Notes: generated from the sequence alone by a model not told the origin. 64,000 bases of DNA from Acidobacteriaceae bacterium (GCA_019240475.1 JAFAYI010000036.1:310001-374000), one strand, 5' to 3'; positions 9,008 through 17,788 are shown, counted from the stretch's first letter. Program-made: numbers and translations.

Positions 9008-10795
9008 TTACGGCGTCAACCGATAAACACGATCCAGTTCGTACGCCTTCCCGTTCGCATTGATCGCGAGTACCCGCAAAGTCAGGTTCGATCCCGGCGG
9101 GCAAACCAAGTGCTGTGACACGTTTAAGTTTCCGGACGCGCCCACTCCCAGCACGCGCGCGCCTTGTCCCGCCGCCACCACTTCGCCCCACCACACATAC
9201 TGCATCCTTCGTGTCGCGCGGTTGGCCCGGGTGATCTTCACCCCATACGGCGCCGGGATCAACCGGTTCAAATCGTCCTGCGCCGGGTCGGTGATCTCGA
9301 ACGGAATCTTCGAATTGTCCAATTCCGGCTCCTGTACCGGGGGAGCCTGCGACTCGAAGTAATACGAACGCAGCATGCTTGCCTTGTGCCCCTCGCGCGG
9401 AACCTGCAGCACCCAGTCGTGCGCCGCGTCCGGAGTCTGCCGGCTGAAAACCTCGCCCTTATAATCCTTCAGCGGAATCTCCTCTCCGCTGACCGGATTC
9501 ACCCAGACCGGATTGTACTTGTGCTTAGGCAAAGTCACTTCCACAATCCCCGGAGTCTCTGCATACGCGAGATATTCCACTTCCTGCAACCCCACTGCCC
9601 GCGCCCCATCGACATCGAAATAAGGCTCCAACTCCCAGTGCCTCGTATCGGAAACTACGTTGAACCAAATGTGCACCGCCCGAGCGTTGGCTTCGTTCTT
9701 CATCGCGTCATAGGAAACGCTGGGATACTCGCCATTTGTCGTGCAGTTCCAGAGTTCGTGCCGGAACGTCTCCGGGTCTGTCGCCGTAATCACGTGTATC
9801 TCCGGCTGCTCTGTAAACTGATGTTCCACGGCCGCCAGTTCCGGATGCGGCGATGCTTCAATCAAGTAATTCATCCAGCCATCGGCCAGTAAAGGCGACG
9901 ATGTCACTGTTGCATCCGTCGATCGCGGGTGTTCGAATGCGTCGTATTTCTGCACAATCGCCCCGAGTTTCTTCAGCAGCTCGCGCGAATTCGGCGTGTC
10001 TTCGAAGCGCTCGATGCCTTGCCATGTGACGTTCAACCCCGCATACCGCGCAACCACGTACCGGATCAACGGATCTCGCTGCTGCCAGTCGTTCAGCGCC
10101 CCGGACTTCACAAACGATTCGTCCGCCAGCAGCAGATCCAGCGTGAATCCTCGCGTGTCGATCGCCAGGATCCGCTCATCGAGCGCCGCGAAATACGCGA
10201 AGTTCGGCTCCATGCCGGGCGTGAGCGGCTTCAGCGAAGAGCTTTCCGTAAGCAGCGGTCCTCGAATATGGGTGAACCCGTCCCGCTTTCGGGCGTCCAG
10301 CCAAGGTTCGAGCGCCGGCATCTCCACATCCAGAAATGGCGCCGACACCGCAAGCCATAAGTGCGGCTGCTTGTTGGTCGTGCGCCAATGCCGCAAGTTC
10401 GCCACGCTCACCAGCCCCGGACTTTCGGTCTCGGCAGACGTGAAGGAGGACTCCTGGTTATCCCAGCGCTTGATTTCGCTCGTGACGTGATAATTCCAAA
10501 TGCCCGCTTCCGTTGGAGTAAACCGCACCCGCAGCGTGCGCCCTCCATCCCAGAACGCATGCATGAGATACGTAATGTGCTTCGGTGAACGAAATTCAAC
10601 GTTCAGCAGCTCGTCCTTGTATGGCGAAGCTCCCTGTGGCAATTCCCGATCCTGCCACTCAAAACCGATCTCGCAGGGCGCGAATGTTTTTGCCGATTGT
10701 GTGCAGTTCGGGAGGGCGGCAGCCCCTAGCATCCATGCCGTTAAAAGTACTAAGAGGGCTATCCTGCCCACGGCCAAACGATGCATATCTCTCAA
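9008..10795 (-). CDS. Secreted DUF5060-type protein
   Basis: A 595-residue exported protein with a hydrophobic signal segment (about residues 10-28). The N-terminal region (about 35-130), with CEIGFEWQDRE and the segment ending TPTEAGIWNYHV, looks like the DUF5060 beta-sandwich found before DUF4038/apiosidase-like glycosidase domains. The central part could be a degenerate TIM barrel (HIRGPLL, FTLDLLLADE), and the C-terminal 100 residues are strand-rich. A carbohydrate-related role is likely but I cannot point to catalytic residues. A second in-frame ATG at 10786 is an alternative start. Confidence 0.78.
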   Translation of the reverse strand: MRDMHRLAVGRIALLVLLTAWMLGAAALPNCTQSAKTFAPCEIGFEWQDRELPQGASPYKDELLNVEFRSPKHITYLMHAFWDGGRTLRVRFTPTEAGIWNYHVTSEIKRWDNQESSFTSAETESPGLVSVANLRHWRTTNKQPHLWLAVSAPFLDVEMPALEPWLDARKRDGFTHIRGPLLTESSSLKPLTPGMEPNFAYFAALDERILAIDTRGFTLDLLLADESFVKSGALNDWQQRDPLIRYVVARYAGLNVTWQGIERFEDTPNSRELLKKLGAIVQKYDAFEHPRSTDATVTSSPLLADGWMNYLIEASPHPELAAVEHQFTEQPEIHVITATDPETFRHELWNCTTNGEYPSVSYDAMKNEANARAVHIWFNVVSDTRHWELEPYFDVDGARAVGLQEVEYLAYAETPGIVEVTLPKHKYNPVWVNPVSGEEIPLKDYKGEVFSRQTPDAAHDWVLQVPREGHKASMLRSYYFESQAPPVQEPELDNSKIPFEITDPAQDDLNRLIPAPYGVKITRANRATRRMQYVWWGEVVAAGQGARVLGVGASGNLNVSQHLVCPPGSNLTLRVLAINANGKAYELDRVYRLTP

Positions 10796-10905
10796 GAATA
10801 ACGTGCACTCTCTGTTGGCACTCCGGACCGGTGTGTGCCAAATCGCGGGGAGCCCTGAAACAAAATCGTCAGTTTTGTAACTAAACTGCTAGGACGGTTG
10901 CACGA

Positions 10906-10939
10906 GCAACTTGTAAGTTGCCGGAAACGTCCTTACAAT
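10906..10939 (+). promoter_or_regulatory. Candidate promoter with overlapping palindrome, upstream of the radical SAM locus
   Basis: A palindrome GCAACTTGTAAGTTGC occupies 10906-10921. Overlapping it is a TTGTAA (10911-10916), then 17 bases, then TACAAT (10934-10939), which matches sigma-70 elements in four and five of six positions. The first gene of the locus starts at 10997. A palindrome over the -35 box is the usual layout of a repressor or activator site. This is a pattern call only. Confidence 0.45.
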
Positions 10940-10996
10940 CGAGGGTTAACAAGACCTATGCGACCGGGTTGTCGATAAGAAACAGCGAGGCTGCTT

Positions 10997-11629
10997 ATGG
11001 ACATCGTGGGTGATCGGCTATTCGTGGAGGTGCCGGGCGGCAAGACGCACGAGCTTCCTCCCCTCCTGGTGAAAACCGTCCCGGAGGTAAAGCGGCTCGA
11101 CAAGATGATGGGTGTCGCCGCCGAGATTATCGAGCAGGAAGACATGGTCCCCCCGCTTGCTGCCGATCTCATTGCGGCCGAAGAAACCGTCGAACGCCGC
11201 AAGATGGATCTGGCCTTAAATTTAGTCGATCAATACCTGGGTCTGCTGAGCCACTGGCATTGGGGCGATGCCGTTGTCGAATGGATTCGCCAGTGCGAAA
11301 TCACTTTCGGCGCGCGTGTGGAACTGCGCAATCTGCTGCGCAGCGACGTATGGCCGCATGCCGGCCGCAGCAGCTTTGTCACCCTGCTCGAGGATAAGGC
11401 CGTCAAGACAGAAGGCGTGCGGCTTGAAAAGGCTGTCGGCTTGCGTCTCGCTTTCCGCCAGATGCCTCCTATCCGATGTTGTTCGGATCAATTCCTCTTC
11501 TACTTGAATAACTCAGTTGCGCAGTCGGCCTATCGCACCTGGCTGAACATGACTCCCAACCCCATCTCGTCGCTCCCGCCGGAACGCTTTCGATTCCAAA
11601 TCGTCAACATGTCGCTGGACGTCCACTAA
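10997..11629 (+). CDS. Unknown protein, first gene of the radical SAM locus
   Basis: A 210-residue soluble protein with no signal peptide, membrane segment or recognisable motif. It has a helical middle (about residues 35-95, rich in Glu and Leu) and a C-terminal half with a neighbouring cysteine pair near residues 158-159 and a closing strand pattern. The start ATG follows a GAGG about eight bases upstream. It reads in the same direction as the following radical SAM genes, with a 68-base gap, so it may be an accessory or regulatory protein of that locus. I do not recognise a family. Confidence 0.75.
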   Translation: MDIVGDRLFVEVPGGKTHELPPLLVKTVPEVKRLDKMMGVAAEIIEQEDMVPPLAADLIAAEETVERRKMDLALNLVDQYLGLLSHWHWGDAVVEWIRQCEITFGARVELRNLLRSDVWPHAGRSSFVTLLEDKAVKTEGVRLEKAVGLRLAFRQMPPIRCCSDQFLFYLNNSVAQSAYRTWLNMTPNPISSLPPERFRFQIVNMSLDVH

Positions 11630-11697
11630 CCACACGCGCATCTCTCCAGCGCCAACTGACATAATGAACGCAGTCCTGTTTGACCGGATACTGCCTC

Positions 11698-12411
11698 ATG
11701 CTGTTGGCCGGACTCACCGTAGATATCGCGTGCTTCGTTCCGGATGACCCCACCGGCCCGCAACCCTTCTTTCACGATCGGTTCTGTGTCTTTTCCGAGC
11801 TCGAAAAGCTATCCCTCGCCCCTTGGTCCTTTTCCGCGGAAATCGGCGAACGCGAGGCCTTCGGACATCAGCAGGCGCTCTGCGCCGCCATTTCGGAGTT
11901 CCGCAAACTGCTCCTTGTTCCCCGTCTCGTGACTACCGGTATCTACTTCAACGATCGGCTCCAAACCATCGATCGCCTCGAACAGGTCGCCGATTCCGGC
12001 GCGCAGCAAATCGTTCTCCACGTCAACGAGGACGAAGCGCTCCGACTGCCTTCCGATCATGTCCGCAATTTGGTCGACGGCTGCGCCGCTGCCGGTATAG
12101 ATCTCCGGCTCGAATTTGAGCTGGGCGAAAAGTTCTCCGACAACTGCTGCCGCGTCGCGCGGGCTGTAGAGGATCGTCAATTCACCGTGACTGTGTTGCC
12201 GATACGCGTTCGACCCACGCGCCTGCTTCCCATCTCGGAAGCTCCTGCCGTACCCCCCAAAGAGCGCGTGAGGCTCGTGCTGAACTCTTCCGGGGACCTC
12301 CTGATGCGCCTGCAAACCAGGGACGAAATCGTGAACGTGCTCGCGGGCAATCTTCGGGGCCAGCCTCTTCACCAGTTAGTCGCAGCCGCCCGAGCCTCCC
12401 AAACGGTGTAG
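11698..12411 (+). CDS. Unknown protein paired with a radical SAM enzyme
   Basis: A 237-residue protein, starting at the ATG at 11698 (a TTG at 11680 is in frame but less likely), that ends three bases before the next gene. The central part (LVTTGIYFNDRLQTID, then a SGAQQIVLHVNEDE segment, then CAAAGIDLRLEFELG) has the strand-helix rhythm of a partial TIM barrel, like the middle of a radical SAM domain, but there is no CxxxCxxC cluster motif. It may be a degenerate radical SAM partner or a substrate-binding helper. No named family is recognised. Confidence 0.68.
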   Translation: MLLAGLTVDIACFVPDDPTGPQPFFHDRFCVFSELEKLSLAPWSFSAEIGEREAFGHQQALCAAISEFRKLLLVPRLVTTGIYFNDRLQTIDRLEQVADSGAQQIVLHVNEDEALRLPSDHVRNLVDGCAAAGIDLRLEFELGEKFSDNCCRVARAVEDRQFTVTVLPIRVRPTRLLPISEAPAVPPKERVRLVLNSSGDLLMRLQTRDEIVNVLAGNLRGQPLHQLVAAARASQTV

Positions 12412-12414
12412 ATT

Positions 12415-13380
12415 ATGCGCTATCACTCTCTCGTACTGATCCCTTCCGATCACTGCAATATCGCCTGTCGCCACTGCGCCCCGGAGTGCGGTCCCGAAGT
12501 TCGGCACCCCTGGGATGTCGCCCTGCTCGAACGCGTGATCGAAGAAGCCGCTCGCATCCCGAATCTCAGAAAGATGATCCACTTTGCAGGCGGAGAACCC
12601 TTCCTCTATTTCCCACAGATGCTGCAACTGGCGCGTCACGCCCATGTGCTCGGCTTCGGCTCGTCCATCGTCACCAACGGCTTCTGGGGCGTCAATCGAG
12701 CCCGCGCCGCCAGCATGATCGCCAGTCTGGTGGAATGCGGCCTCCGGCGTGTCGAGCTCAGCGTCGATCGCTTTCACCTCGAATTCATACCCGCCTCGAC
12801 CATTCGCAAGTCCATTGACGTCCTGAAACAAGCCCGCGTCTTCATCTGCATGCGCGTCGTCACCACGCGCAAACATCAGATCGATGAGACACTCCGTCAA
12901 TTCACTCCCGACGACTTGGATGGAGTCGAGGTGAATGCCAGCGGCCTGATTCCCACCGGCCGAGCCATTCGCGAGATCGATGCCCGCGAATATTACGTAT
13001 CCGAAGAGGGCGCGAACGGAAGTTGTGCGAATTTCCTGAATCTCACCATTCGGCCCGATGGCAATGTCGGCCCCTGTTGCGCGGGCGCCGAGAGCACCCC
13101 GAGTCTATCGCTAGGCAACGTTCATGCCACACCCTTGGATCGGATCGCCAAAGATGCTGAGCAAAACTTCTTCTTAAGACAGGTCGTTGAACAGGGTCCA
13201 TCCTCGTTTTTTGAAGCCCTGCGAAATGCTGGGCTCGGCCATAAAATTCGGCCGCAATACACCAGCATTTGTCAGGCTTGCAGTGAACTGTTCAGGGATT
13301 CAGAGGTGCTGCAAATTCTCGGCTCTAGCGTCTCTCAACGTTCTAATGGAAAGGATTTAGTCAATATTTCGGTCGGTTGA
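12415..13380 (+). CDS. Radical SAM protein with SPASM-like C-terminus
   Basis: A 321-residue enzyme. The SAM-cleaving 4Fe-4S cluster motif is CNIACRHC (cysteines 14, 18, 21), followed by HFAGGEPFLY, the usual GGE SAM-binding motif. The C-terminal part has a strand with IRPDGNVGPCCAGAE and a later CQAC pair, as in SPASM or twitch domains that bind extra clusters. Such proteins commonly modify peptides. It sits directly after the 11698-12411 gene and just before the small peptide gene at 13488. The exact chemistry cannot be told from the sequence. Confidence 0.85.
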   Translation: MRYHSLVLIPSDHCNIACRHCAPECGPEVRHPWDVALLERVIEEAARIPNLRKMIHFAGGEPFLYFPQMLQLARHAHVLGFGSSIVTNGFWGVNRARAASMIASLVECGLRRVELSVDRFHLEFIPASTIRKSIDVLKQARVFICMRVVTTRKHQIDETLRQFTPDDLDGVEVNASGLIPTGRAIREIDAREYYVSEEGANGSCANFLNLTIRPDGNVGPCCAGAESTPSLSLGNVHATPLDRIAKDAEQNFFLRQVVEQGPSSFFEALRNAGLGHKIRPQYTSICQACSELFRDSEVLQILGSSVSQRSNGKDLVNISVG

Positions 13381-13403
13381 CTGCAGAAAATGCGATTATT
13401 TGT

Positions 13404-13432
13404 TTGACAGGGCCGCGGGCCGGTGATTAACT
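13404..13432 (+). promoter_or_regulatory. Candidate promoter for the small peptide gene
   Basis: A perfect TTGACA lies at 13404-13409, then 17 bases, then TTAACT at 13427-13432 (three of six matches). A strong AGAGGAG ribosome site follows at 13473-13479, eight bases before the ATG at 13488. The small peptide may therefore be expressed more strongly than its upstream neighbours. Confidence 0.4.
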
Positions 13433-13487
13433 CGTGGTTGTTGTCTCAAATTTTTCGGAAAGCAAGTGTTAGAGAGGAGCAATACTT

Positions 13488-13727
13488 ATGGCAAGAACAC
13501 CAAGACCTTTGTACATGATCGCCTTCGGCGGATACAGCGACTTCGAGTCTCTACTTTCGTCGGGAGATCTCGATGCGATGAAATCGATGGCCGCCCAGTC
13601 GGAGAAGTGGTTCCGGGATCCCGCGAATTCGAAGGATCCGCAGGCCGCTGAAGAGCGCGCGCGCCTGGAAGAAATGAAGGCAGAAATCGAACGGCTGGAG
13701 GGTGCGCCGGTCGCCGCCGTGGCGTAG
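13488..13727 (+). CDS. Candidate RiPP precursor, GDL-motif small peptide
   Basis: A 79-residue peptide with no signal peptide and no cysteine. The N-terminal half is rich in aromatic and glycine residues (LYMIAFGGYSDF near residues 8-19) and contains SSGDLDAMKSM, with a GDL triplet at 26-28. The C-terminal half is a charged helix ending in a small Ala/Val/Pro tail. It has its own promoter-like sequence and a strong ribosome site, and lies between two SPASM-type radical SAM genes. I recall a family of 'GDL motif peptide-associated' radical SAM/SPASM maturases; this peptide and the next gene fit that name, but I could not verify it. Lack of cysteine argues against thioether peptides. Confidence 0.78.
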   Translation: MARTPRPLYMIAFGGYSDFESLLSSGDLDAMKSMAAQSEKWFRDPANSKDPQAAEERARLEEMKAEIERLEGAPVAAVA

Positions 13728-13755
13728 GCTGCATTCTTAATCGGGCAGATTCGCG

Positions 13756-15252
13756 ATGGGTCGTCAGACCACCGCAGAAGAAGTTCGCCGCTGCGTTCCA
13801 GTGGCAGTCGTATGGGAACTGACTCTTACTTGTAACCTCAAGTGCCAGCATTGCGGTTCTCGTGCGGGACGCCCTCGCGCGGACGAACTCACAACCGCGG
13901 AAGCCCTCGATGTAGTCGACCAGCTCGCCCGCCTCGGCGCCCGCGAGATCGGCCTCATCGGGGGCGAAGCGTTTTTACGGCGCGACTGGATCCAGATCGT
14001 GCGCCGGATCTCCTCCCATGGCATTCGCTGCGGAATTCAAACCGGCGGCCGCCAGCTCACCAATGAGCGTATCCAGCAAGCGGCCGATGCAGGCTTAAAG
14101 CAGATCGGTGTTTCCATTGATGGTCTCGAAGCTCTGCACGATCGGGTGCGCGGCGTGCCTGGCTCTTTCCGCATGGCCGTCGATGCTCTGCGCCGCTCGA
14201 AAGCCGCTGGCCTCGAAGTCACCGTCAACACCTCCATCACCTGCGACACGCTCCCAGATCTCCCCGGCATTCTAGACATCATCGCCGACGCCGGCGTCAC
14301 CGTCTGGCAGTTACAGATCGCCGTTGCGATGGGCAACGCCGTCGACAACGATCACATTCTCATGCAGCCCTACCAGGTGCTCGACCTGATGCCTTTGCTC
14401 GCGCGCCTCTGGGAAGAGGGCCGCAAGCGTGGCGTCTGGATGGATGGCGGAAACAATATCGGCTACTTCGGTCCTTATGAGCGCCTGTGGCGTCCGCGTG
14501 GCGACGAACGCGACCACTGGGGCGGCTGCGGCGCGGGTCAATCCGTGATCGCTCTCGAAGCCGACGGCACGGTTAAAGGATGCCCCTCGCTTGCGACCGT
14601 AGGTTTCGCGGGCGGCAACGTGCGCGACATGACTATCGAGCAGATCTGGAACACCCGCAAAGAAATCCACTTCGCGCGCCTTCGCACCGTCGACGATCTC
14701 TGGGGCTTTTGCCGCACCTGCTATTACGCCGATGTCTGCCGCGCCGGTTGCACCTGGACCTCTCATTCGCTGTTGGGCCGGCCCGGCAATAACCCTTACT
14801 GCCATTACCGCGCGCTCGAACTCGAAAAACGCGGTCTCCGGGAGCGCATCGCGAAGCTCCACGATGCCCCCAAAAAACCTTTCGCCATCGGCGAATTCGA
14901 AGTCATCCTCGAACCAATCCCGGGCAAAGAAGCGGCATCCCAGCCATCTGCCGCGCCTTCCCTCCGTTCCTCGTCCGATCTCGTCCAGATCGGCGCCGCC
15001 ACTCCCGCCTATCCCGTTCGCGAGGCCGAGCCCGGCGTCGTCCCCGAAGGCCGCGTCGCCCCGGTTCTGGATCTCTGCCGCGCCTGCAATCAATACATCT
15101 ATCCGCATGAGTCGACCTGTCCACACTGCGGCGCCGACGTCGCCAAAGCCGCCGCCGCCCACGAGCAAGCCCTTCGCAAGCGGCGCGAATTAATGGCTTC
15201 CATGGCCGAGCTCATCCGAAAGCGCGAGCAGGGCGCCGTTGCGGTTCAATAA
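13756..15252 (+). CDS. Radical SAM/SPASM peptide maturase with C-terminal zinc ribbon
   Basis: A 498-residue enzyme in three parts. Residues 20-230 are a radical SAM domain with CNLKCQHC (Cys 26, 30, 33) and LIGGEAFLR as the GGE motif. Residues about 255-365 are a SPASM domain with many cysteines (GGCGAGQ, VKGCPS, FCRTCYYADVCRAGC, YCHYR). Residues about 440-470 contain CRAC and CPHC pairs, a zinc-ribbon tail. It starts 28 bases after the small peptide gene and probably modifies that peptide. Family naming (GDL-peptide-associated maturase) is from memory; the radical SAM/SPASM assignment is directly visible. Confidence 0.88.
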   Translation: MGRQTTAEEVRRCVPVAVVWELTLTCNLKCQHCGSRAGRPRADELTTAEALDVVDQLARLGAREIGLIGGEAFLRRDWIQIVRRISSHGIRCGIQTGGRQLTNERIQQAADAGLKQIGVSIDGLEALHDRVRGVPGSFRMAVDALRRSKAAGLEVTVNTSITCDTLPDLPGILDIIADAGVTVWQLQIAVAMGNAVDNDHILMQPYQVLDLMPLLARLWEEGRKRGVWMDGGNNIGYFGPYERLWRPRGDERDHWGGCGAGQSVIALEADGTVKGCPSLATVGFAGGNVRDMTIEQIWNTRKEIHFARLRTVDDLWGFCRTCYYADVCRAGCTWTSHSLLGRPGNNPYCHYRALELEKRGLRERIAKLHDAPKKPFAIGEFEVILEPIPGKEAASQPSAAPSLRSSSDLVQIGAATPAYPVREAEPGVVPEGRVAPVLDLCRACNQYIYPHESTCPHCGADVAKAAAAHEQALRKRRELMASMAELIRKREQGAVAVQ

Positions 15253-15272
15253 TTCCTTCCAGACGAACCAGC

Positions 15273-17303
15273 ATGCCCGATAAAGTCACAGTCGGTCTCG
15301 TCCAGATTTCGCGCGAAGAGGTTACCGAATCCGTCCCGCAATACTGTTTCCGCAATGGCCGGGTCGTGCGTAATCTCTGGGCCTCCGGCCCGGCGCCCGG
15401 AACATCCGTGTATCTCCCATATTCGGTCGGACTCCTGCAAGCCTATGCGCAGAAATACGGCGATCCTTCCGCCTTCGAATTCCTGCTGCCCATCTTTCGT
15501 CCCACACCGCTCGCGGACGCCGTCGGCATTTTGCAGAATGCCGATCTCGTCGGCTTCAGCACCTATATCTGGAATATCCGCCAATCTCTCCGCATTGCCA
15601 GCGAACTCAAGCGCGCGCGCCCGCAAACTCTGATCGTCTTCGGCGGCCCGCAAGTGCCCAATCGAGCCGAGGCGTTCCTGCGGGAAAACCCCTTCATCGA
15701 CATCGTCTGTCACGGAGAAGGGGAGCGCGTCTTCTTTCAGATCCTTCAGCAAGCCGGCGCGCGCGACTGGTCTGCCATTCCGTCCGTCAGCTACCTCAAT
15801 GCCGAAGGCGCGTTCATCGCTAATCCGACAGCGCCTCGCGCGCAGGACCTGTCGCAATTCCCGTCGCCGTTTCTTGAAAACGTATTCGAGCCGGTCATGC
15901 GCGCCAATCCTGACCTGCATTGGCAATCGGCCTGGGAAACCAATCGCGGCTGCCCATTCGGCTGCACGTTCTGCGACTGGGGATCGGCCATCGCCAGTAA
16001 GGTCTACCGCTTCGACATGGATCGCGTAAAGGCCGAAACCGATTGGTTCGCTCGCAAGCGCATCGCGCACGTCTTCTTCTGCGACGCCAACTTCGGCATC
16101 CTCACGCGCGACATCGATATCGCCAAAGCCTACGTCGAGAGCCTGGAGCGCCATAACCATCGCATGAGCGTCTCGGTCCAAACCGCTAAGAATTCGACCG
16201 ACCGCTGCTACGAAGTTCAGCGCATTCTCTGGGATTCGGGCCGCGCCTTTCTCTCCGCCACCACCTCGCTTCAATCCGTCGACCCCGGCACGCTCAAAAT
16301 CATCAAGCGCGACAATATTTCGCTCGAATCCTTCCACGACCTCGCGCGCCGCCACCACGAGCACGGAGTCCCCACCAACACCGAAATCATTGTCGGCCTT
16401 CCGGGCGAGACCTACGAAAGCTTCGCTAGCGGAATCTCCGAAGTTATCCGTCGCGGCCAGCACAATTTCCTGAATATCTATGAGTGCCAGGTTTTGCCCA
16501 ACGCCGAGATGGGCTCGTCCGCTTATCAAACGGCATACGGCATGGAACTCGCTTCGGTCCCCATGATCGATGGCTCGCTAAATCCCAACGAAGAGCAGAT
16601 CGTCGAGTGCATCGACACCGTTGTCGCCACCGCCGCTATGCCGCGCGCCGATTGGGTACGCGCCCGCGCCTATGCCTGGGCCACGCAGTTCCTCATCTTC
16701 GATCGGGTCCTGCAATTGCCGTTTCTTTTCCTTGCGGCCGAGCACGGCGTTCCCTACCGCGCCATGATCGAAGCGTTCCTTTACGCGAATCCCGAGACCC
16801 ACCCCGTCTGCGCCGCCCTCTCCGGCATCTTCGTTCAAACCGCGCAGGGCCTGCAAAACGGTCAGCCCCCCGTGGTCGCCGGCTCCCAGCAGTTGAATCA
16901 ATGGTGGTCGCCCGATACCTTCGCGCTCATCAGCCTCGCCGATCCCGAAAAGTGGGCGGCTTTTTATCGCGAAGCCGAACAGATCCTCCAAAATTTCGCC
17001 CACGATCCGCTCCTGGCTGAGTGCATCAGCCTCAACCGTGAACTGTTTAAGCGCCCTGAAGTCTTCGCCGACGCTCGCCTCAATCTGTCGGCCAATCTGC
17101 TCGAGTTTTACGAGGCCATCCTCGCCGGCAAATCGCCTGCGCTCGACCGTTCGCCCGTCACGTGCAACATCCGTCGCACCCGCGCCGTCTGGCCCACCTA
17201 CGAAGACTGGTACCGCTTCATCGACGAAACGCAGGGCGACCCCGCCCGTTACCTATACCCCGCGGTCACCGTTCCCGTCGAATCTTTCGCCGCTTTGGCC
17301 TAG
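15273..17303 (+). CDS. Cobalamin-binding-type radical SAM protein
   Basis: A 676-residue protein. The first 200 residues look like a B12-binding Rossmann domain (DLVGFSTYIWNIRQSL, IVFGGPQVPNR, IVCHGEGE). The radical SAM motif CPFGCTFC follows at about residues 226-233, with a full barrel including EIIVGLPGETYESF near residue 371. The last 250 residues are a helical extension of unknown role. B12-type radical SAM enzymes often methylate unactivated carbons or rearrange carbon skeletons. It lies 20 bases after the SPASM maturase, so a second modification on the same peptide is plausible. Its 3' end overlaps the converging STAS gene by 51 bases. Confidence 0.85.
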   Translation: MPDKVTVGLVQISREEVTESVPQYCFRNGRVVRNLWASGPAPGTSVYLPYSVGLLQAYAQKYGDPSAFEFLLPIFRPTPLADAVGILQNADLVGFSTYIWNIRQSLRIASELKRARPQTLIVFGGPQVPNRAEAFLRENPFIDIVCHGEGERVFFQILQQAGARDWSAIPSVSYLNAEGAFIANPTAPRAQDLSQFPSPFLENVFEPVMRANPDLHWQSAWETNRGCPFGCTFCDWGSAIASKVYRFDMDRVKAETDWFARKRIAHVFFCDANFGILTRDIDIAKAYVESLERHNHRMSVSVQTAKNSTDRCYEVQRILWDSGRAFLSATTSLQSVDPGTLKIIKRDNISLESFHDLARRHHEHGVPTNTEIIVGLPGETYESFASGISEVIRRGQHNFLNIYECQVLPNAEMGSSAYQTAYGMELASVPMIDGSLNPNEEQIVECIDTVVATAAMPRADWVRARAYAWATQFLIFDRVLQLPFLFLAAEHGVPYRAMIEAFLYANPETHPVCAALSGIFVQTAQGLQNGQPPVVAGSQQLNQWWSPDTFALISLADPEKWAAFYREAEQILQNFAHDPLLAECISLNRELFKRPEVFADARLNLSANLLEFYEAILAGKSPALDRSPVTCNIRRTRAVWPTYEDWYRFIDETQGDPARYLYPAVTVPVESFAALA

Positions 17304-17732
17304 TCCGCCGTCTTCGCCCAGATGCTGCGGTTTATTCGCCTCGCTTCTCACAAACTCCAAAATGTCGAAGCGCCGCACTTCCCGCCCCGTAAAAAAACTG
17401 TTGATCGCCGCCTGCTCGTCATCGAACATCTGAAAGATTGTCGATAGCTTCGTCAGGACTAGCAGTTCCGCGCTCCGCTTGGAAAGATTCAATAGCTTCA
17501 TCGCGCCCCCTGCTTTTTCAAGGCTCGAATGTCCCACCGCAAGCGTGCCCAGCCCGGTGCTGTCGATATAATCGACCTGCTTCAGGTTCAAAATGACCCT
17601 GTTCTTGCCCTTCCCGGTCAGCGAATCGATCGCGCCCCGCAAAGCCGTCGCCTCGGCGCCCATGATCAGTCGCCCTTCCAGGTCCAGCACGACCACGTCT
17701 TCCACCTCTCGGTCGCGTATCTCAAGCGCCAT
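17253..17732 (-). CDS. STAS-domain anti-anti-sigma-type protein
   Basis: A 159-residue protein. Residues 1-110 form a STAS domain like SpoIIAA/RsbV, with the DSTGLGTLA motif near residues 57-65 carrying the serine that is phosphorylated in regulated members. Such proteins bind anti-sigma factor kinases and release sigma factors. No kinase partner is adjacent. The last 40 residues are polar, low in complexity and lie antisense to the end of the radical SAM gene, so they may not be conserved. Confidence 0.82.
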   Translation of the reverse strand: MALEIRDREVEDVVVLDLEGRLIMGAEATALRGAIDSLTGKGKNRVILNLKQVDYIDSTGLGTLAVGHSSLEKAGGAMKLLNLSKRSAELLVLTKLSTIFQMFDDEQAAINSFFTGREVRRFDILEFVRSEANKPQHLGEDGGLGQSGERFDGNGDRGV

Positions 17733-17788
17733 TCTGCCCCCACTATAGCGATTCGTTCAGTCGCGATGCCCATCGGCGCATCTCTCCA

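Noticed and set aside
13488..13727. Small peptide as a sactipeptide or ranthipeptide precursor
   Set aside because: It contains no cysteine, so thioether crosslinks are impossible; other radical chemistry remains open.
15246..16529. 427-codon minus-strand frame opposite the B12 radical SAM gene
   Set aside because: Antisense shadow typical of GC-rich genes; no motif, and the plus-strand gene has clear domains.
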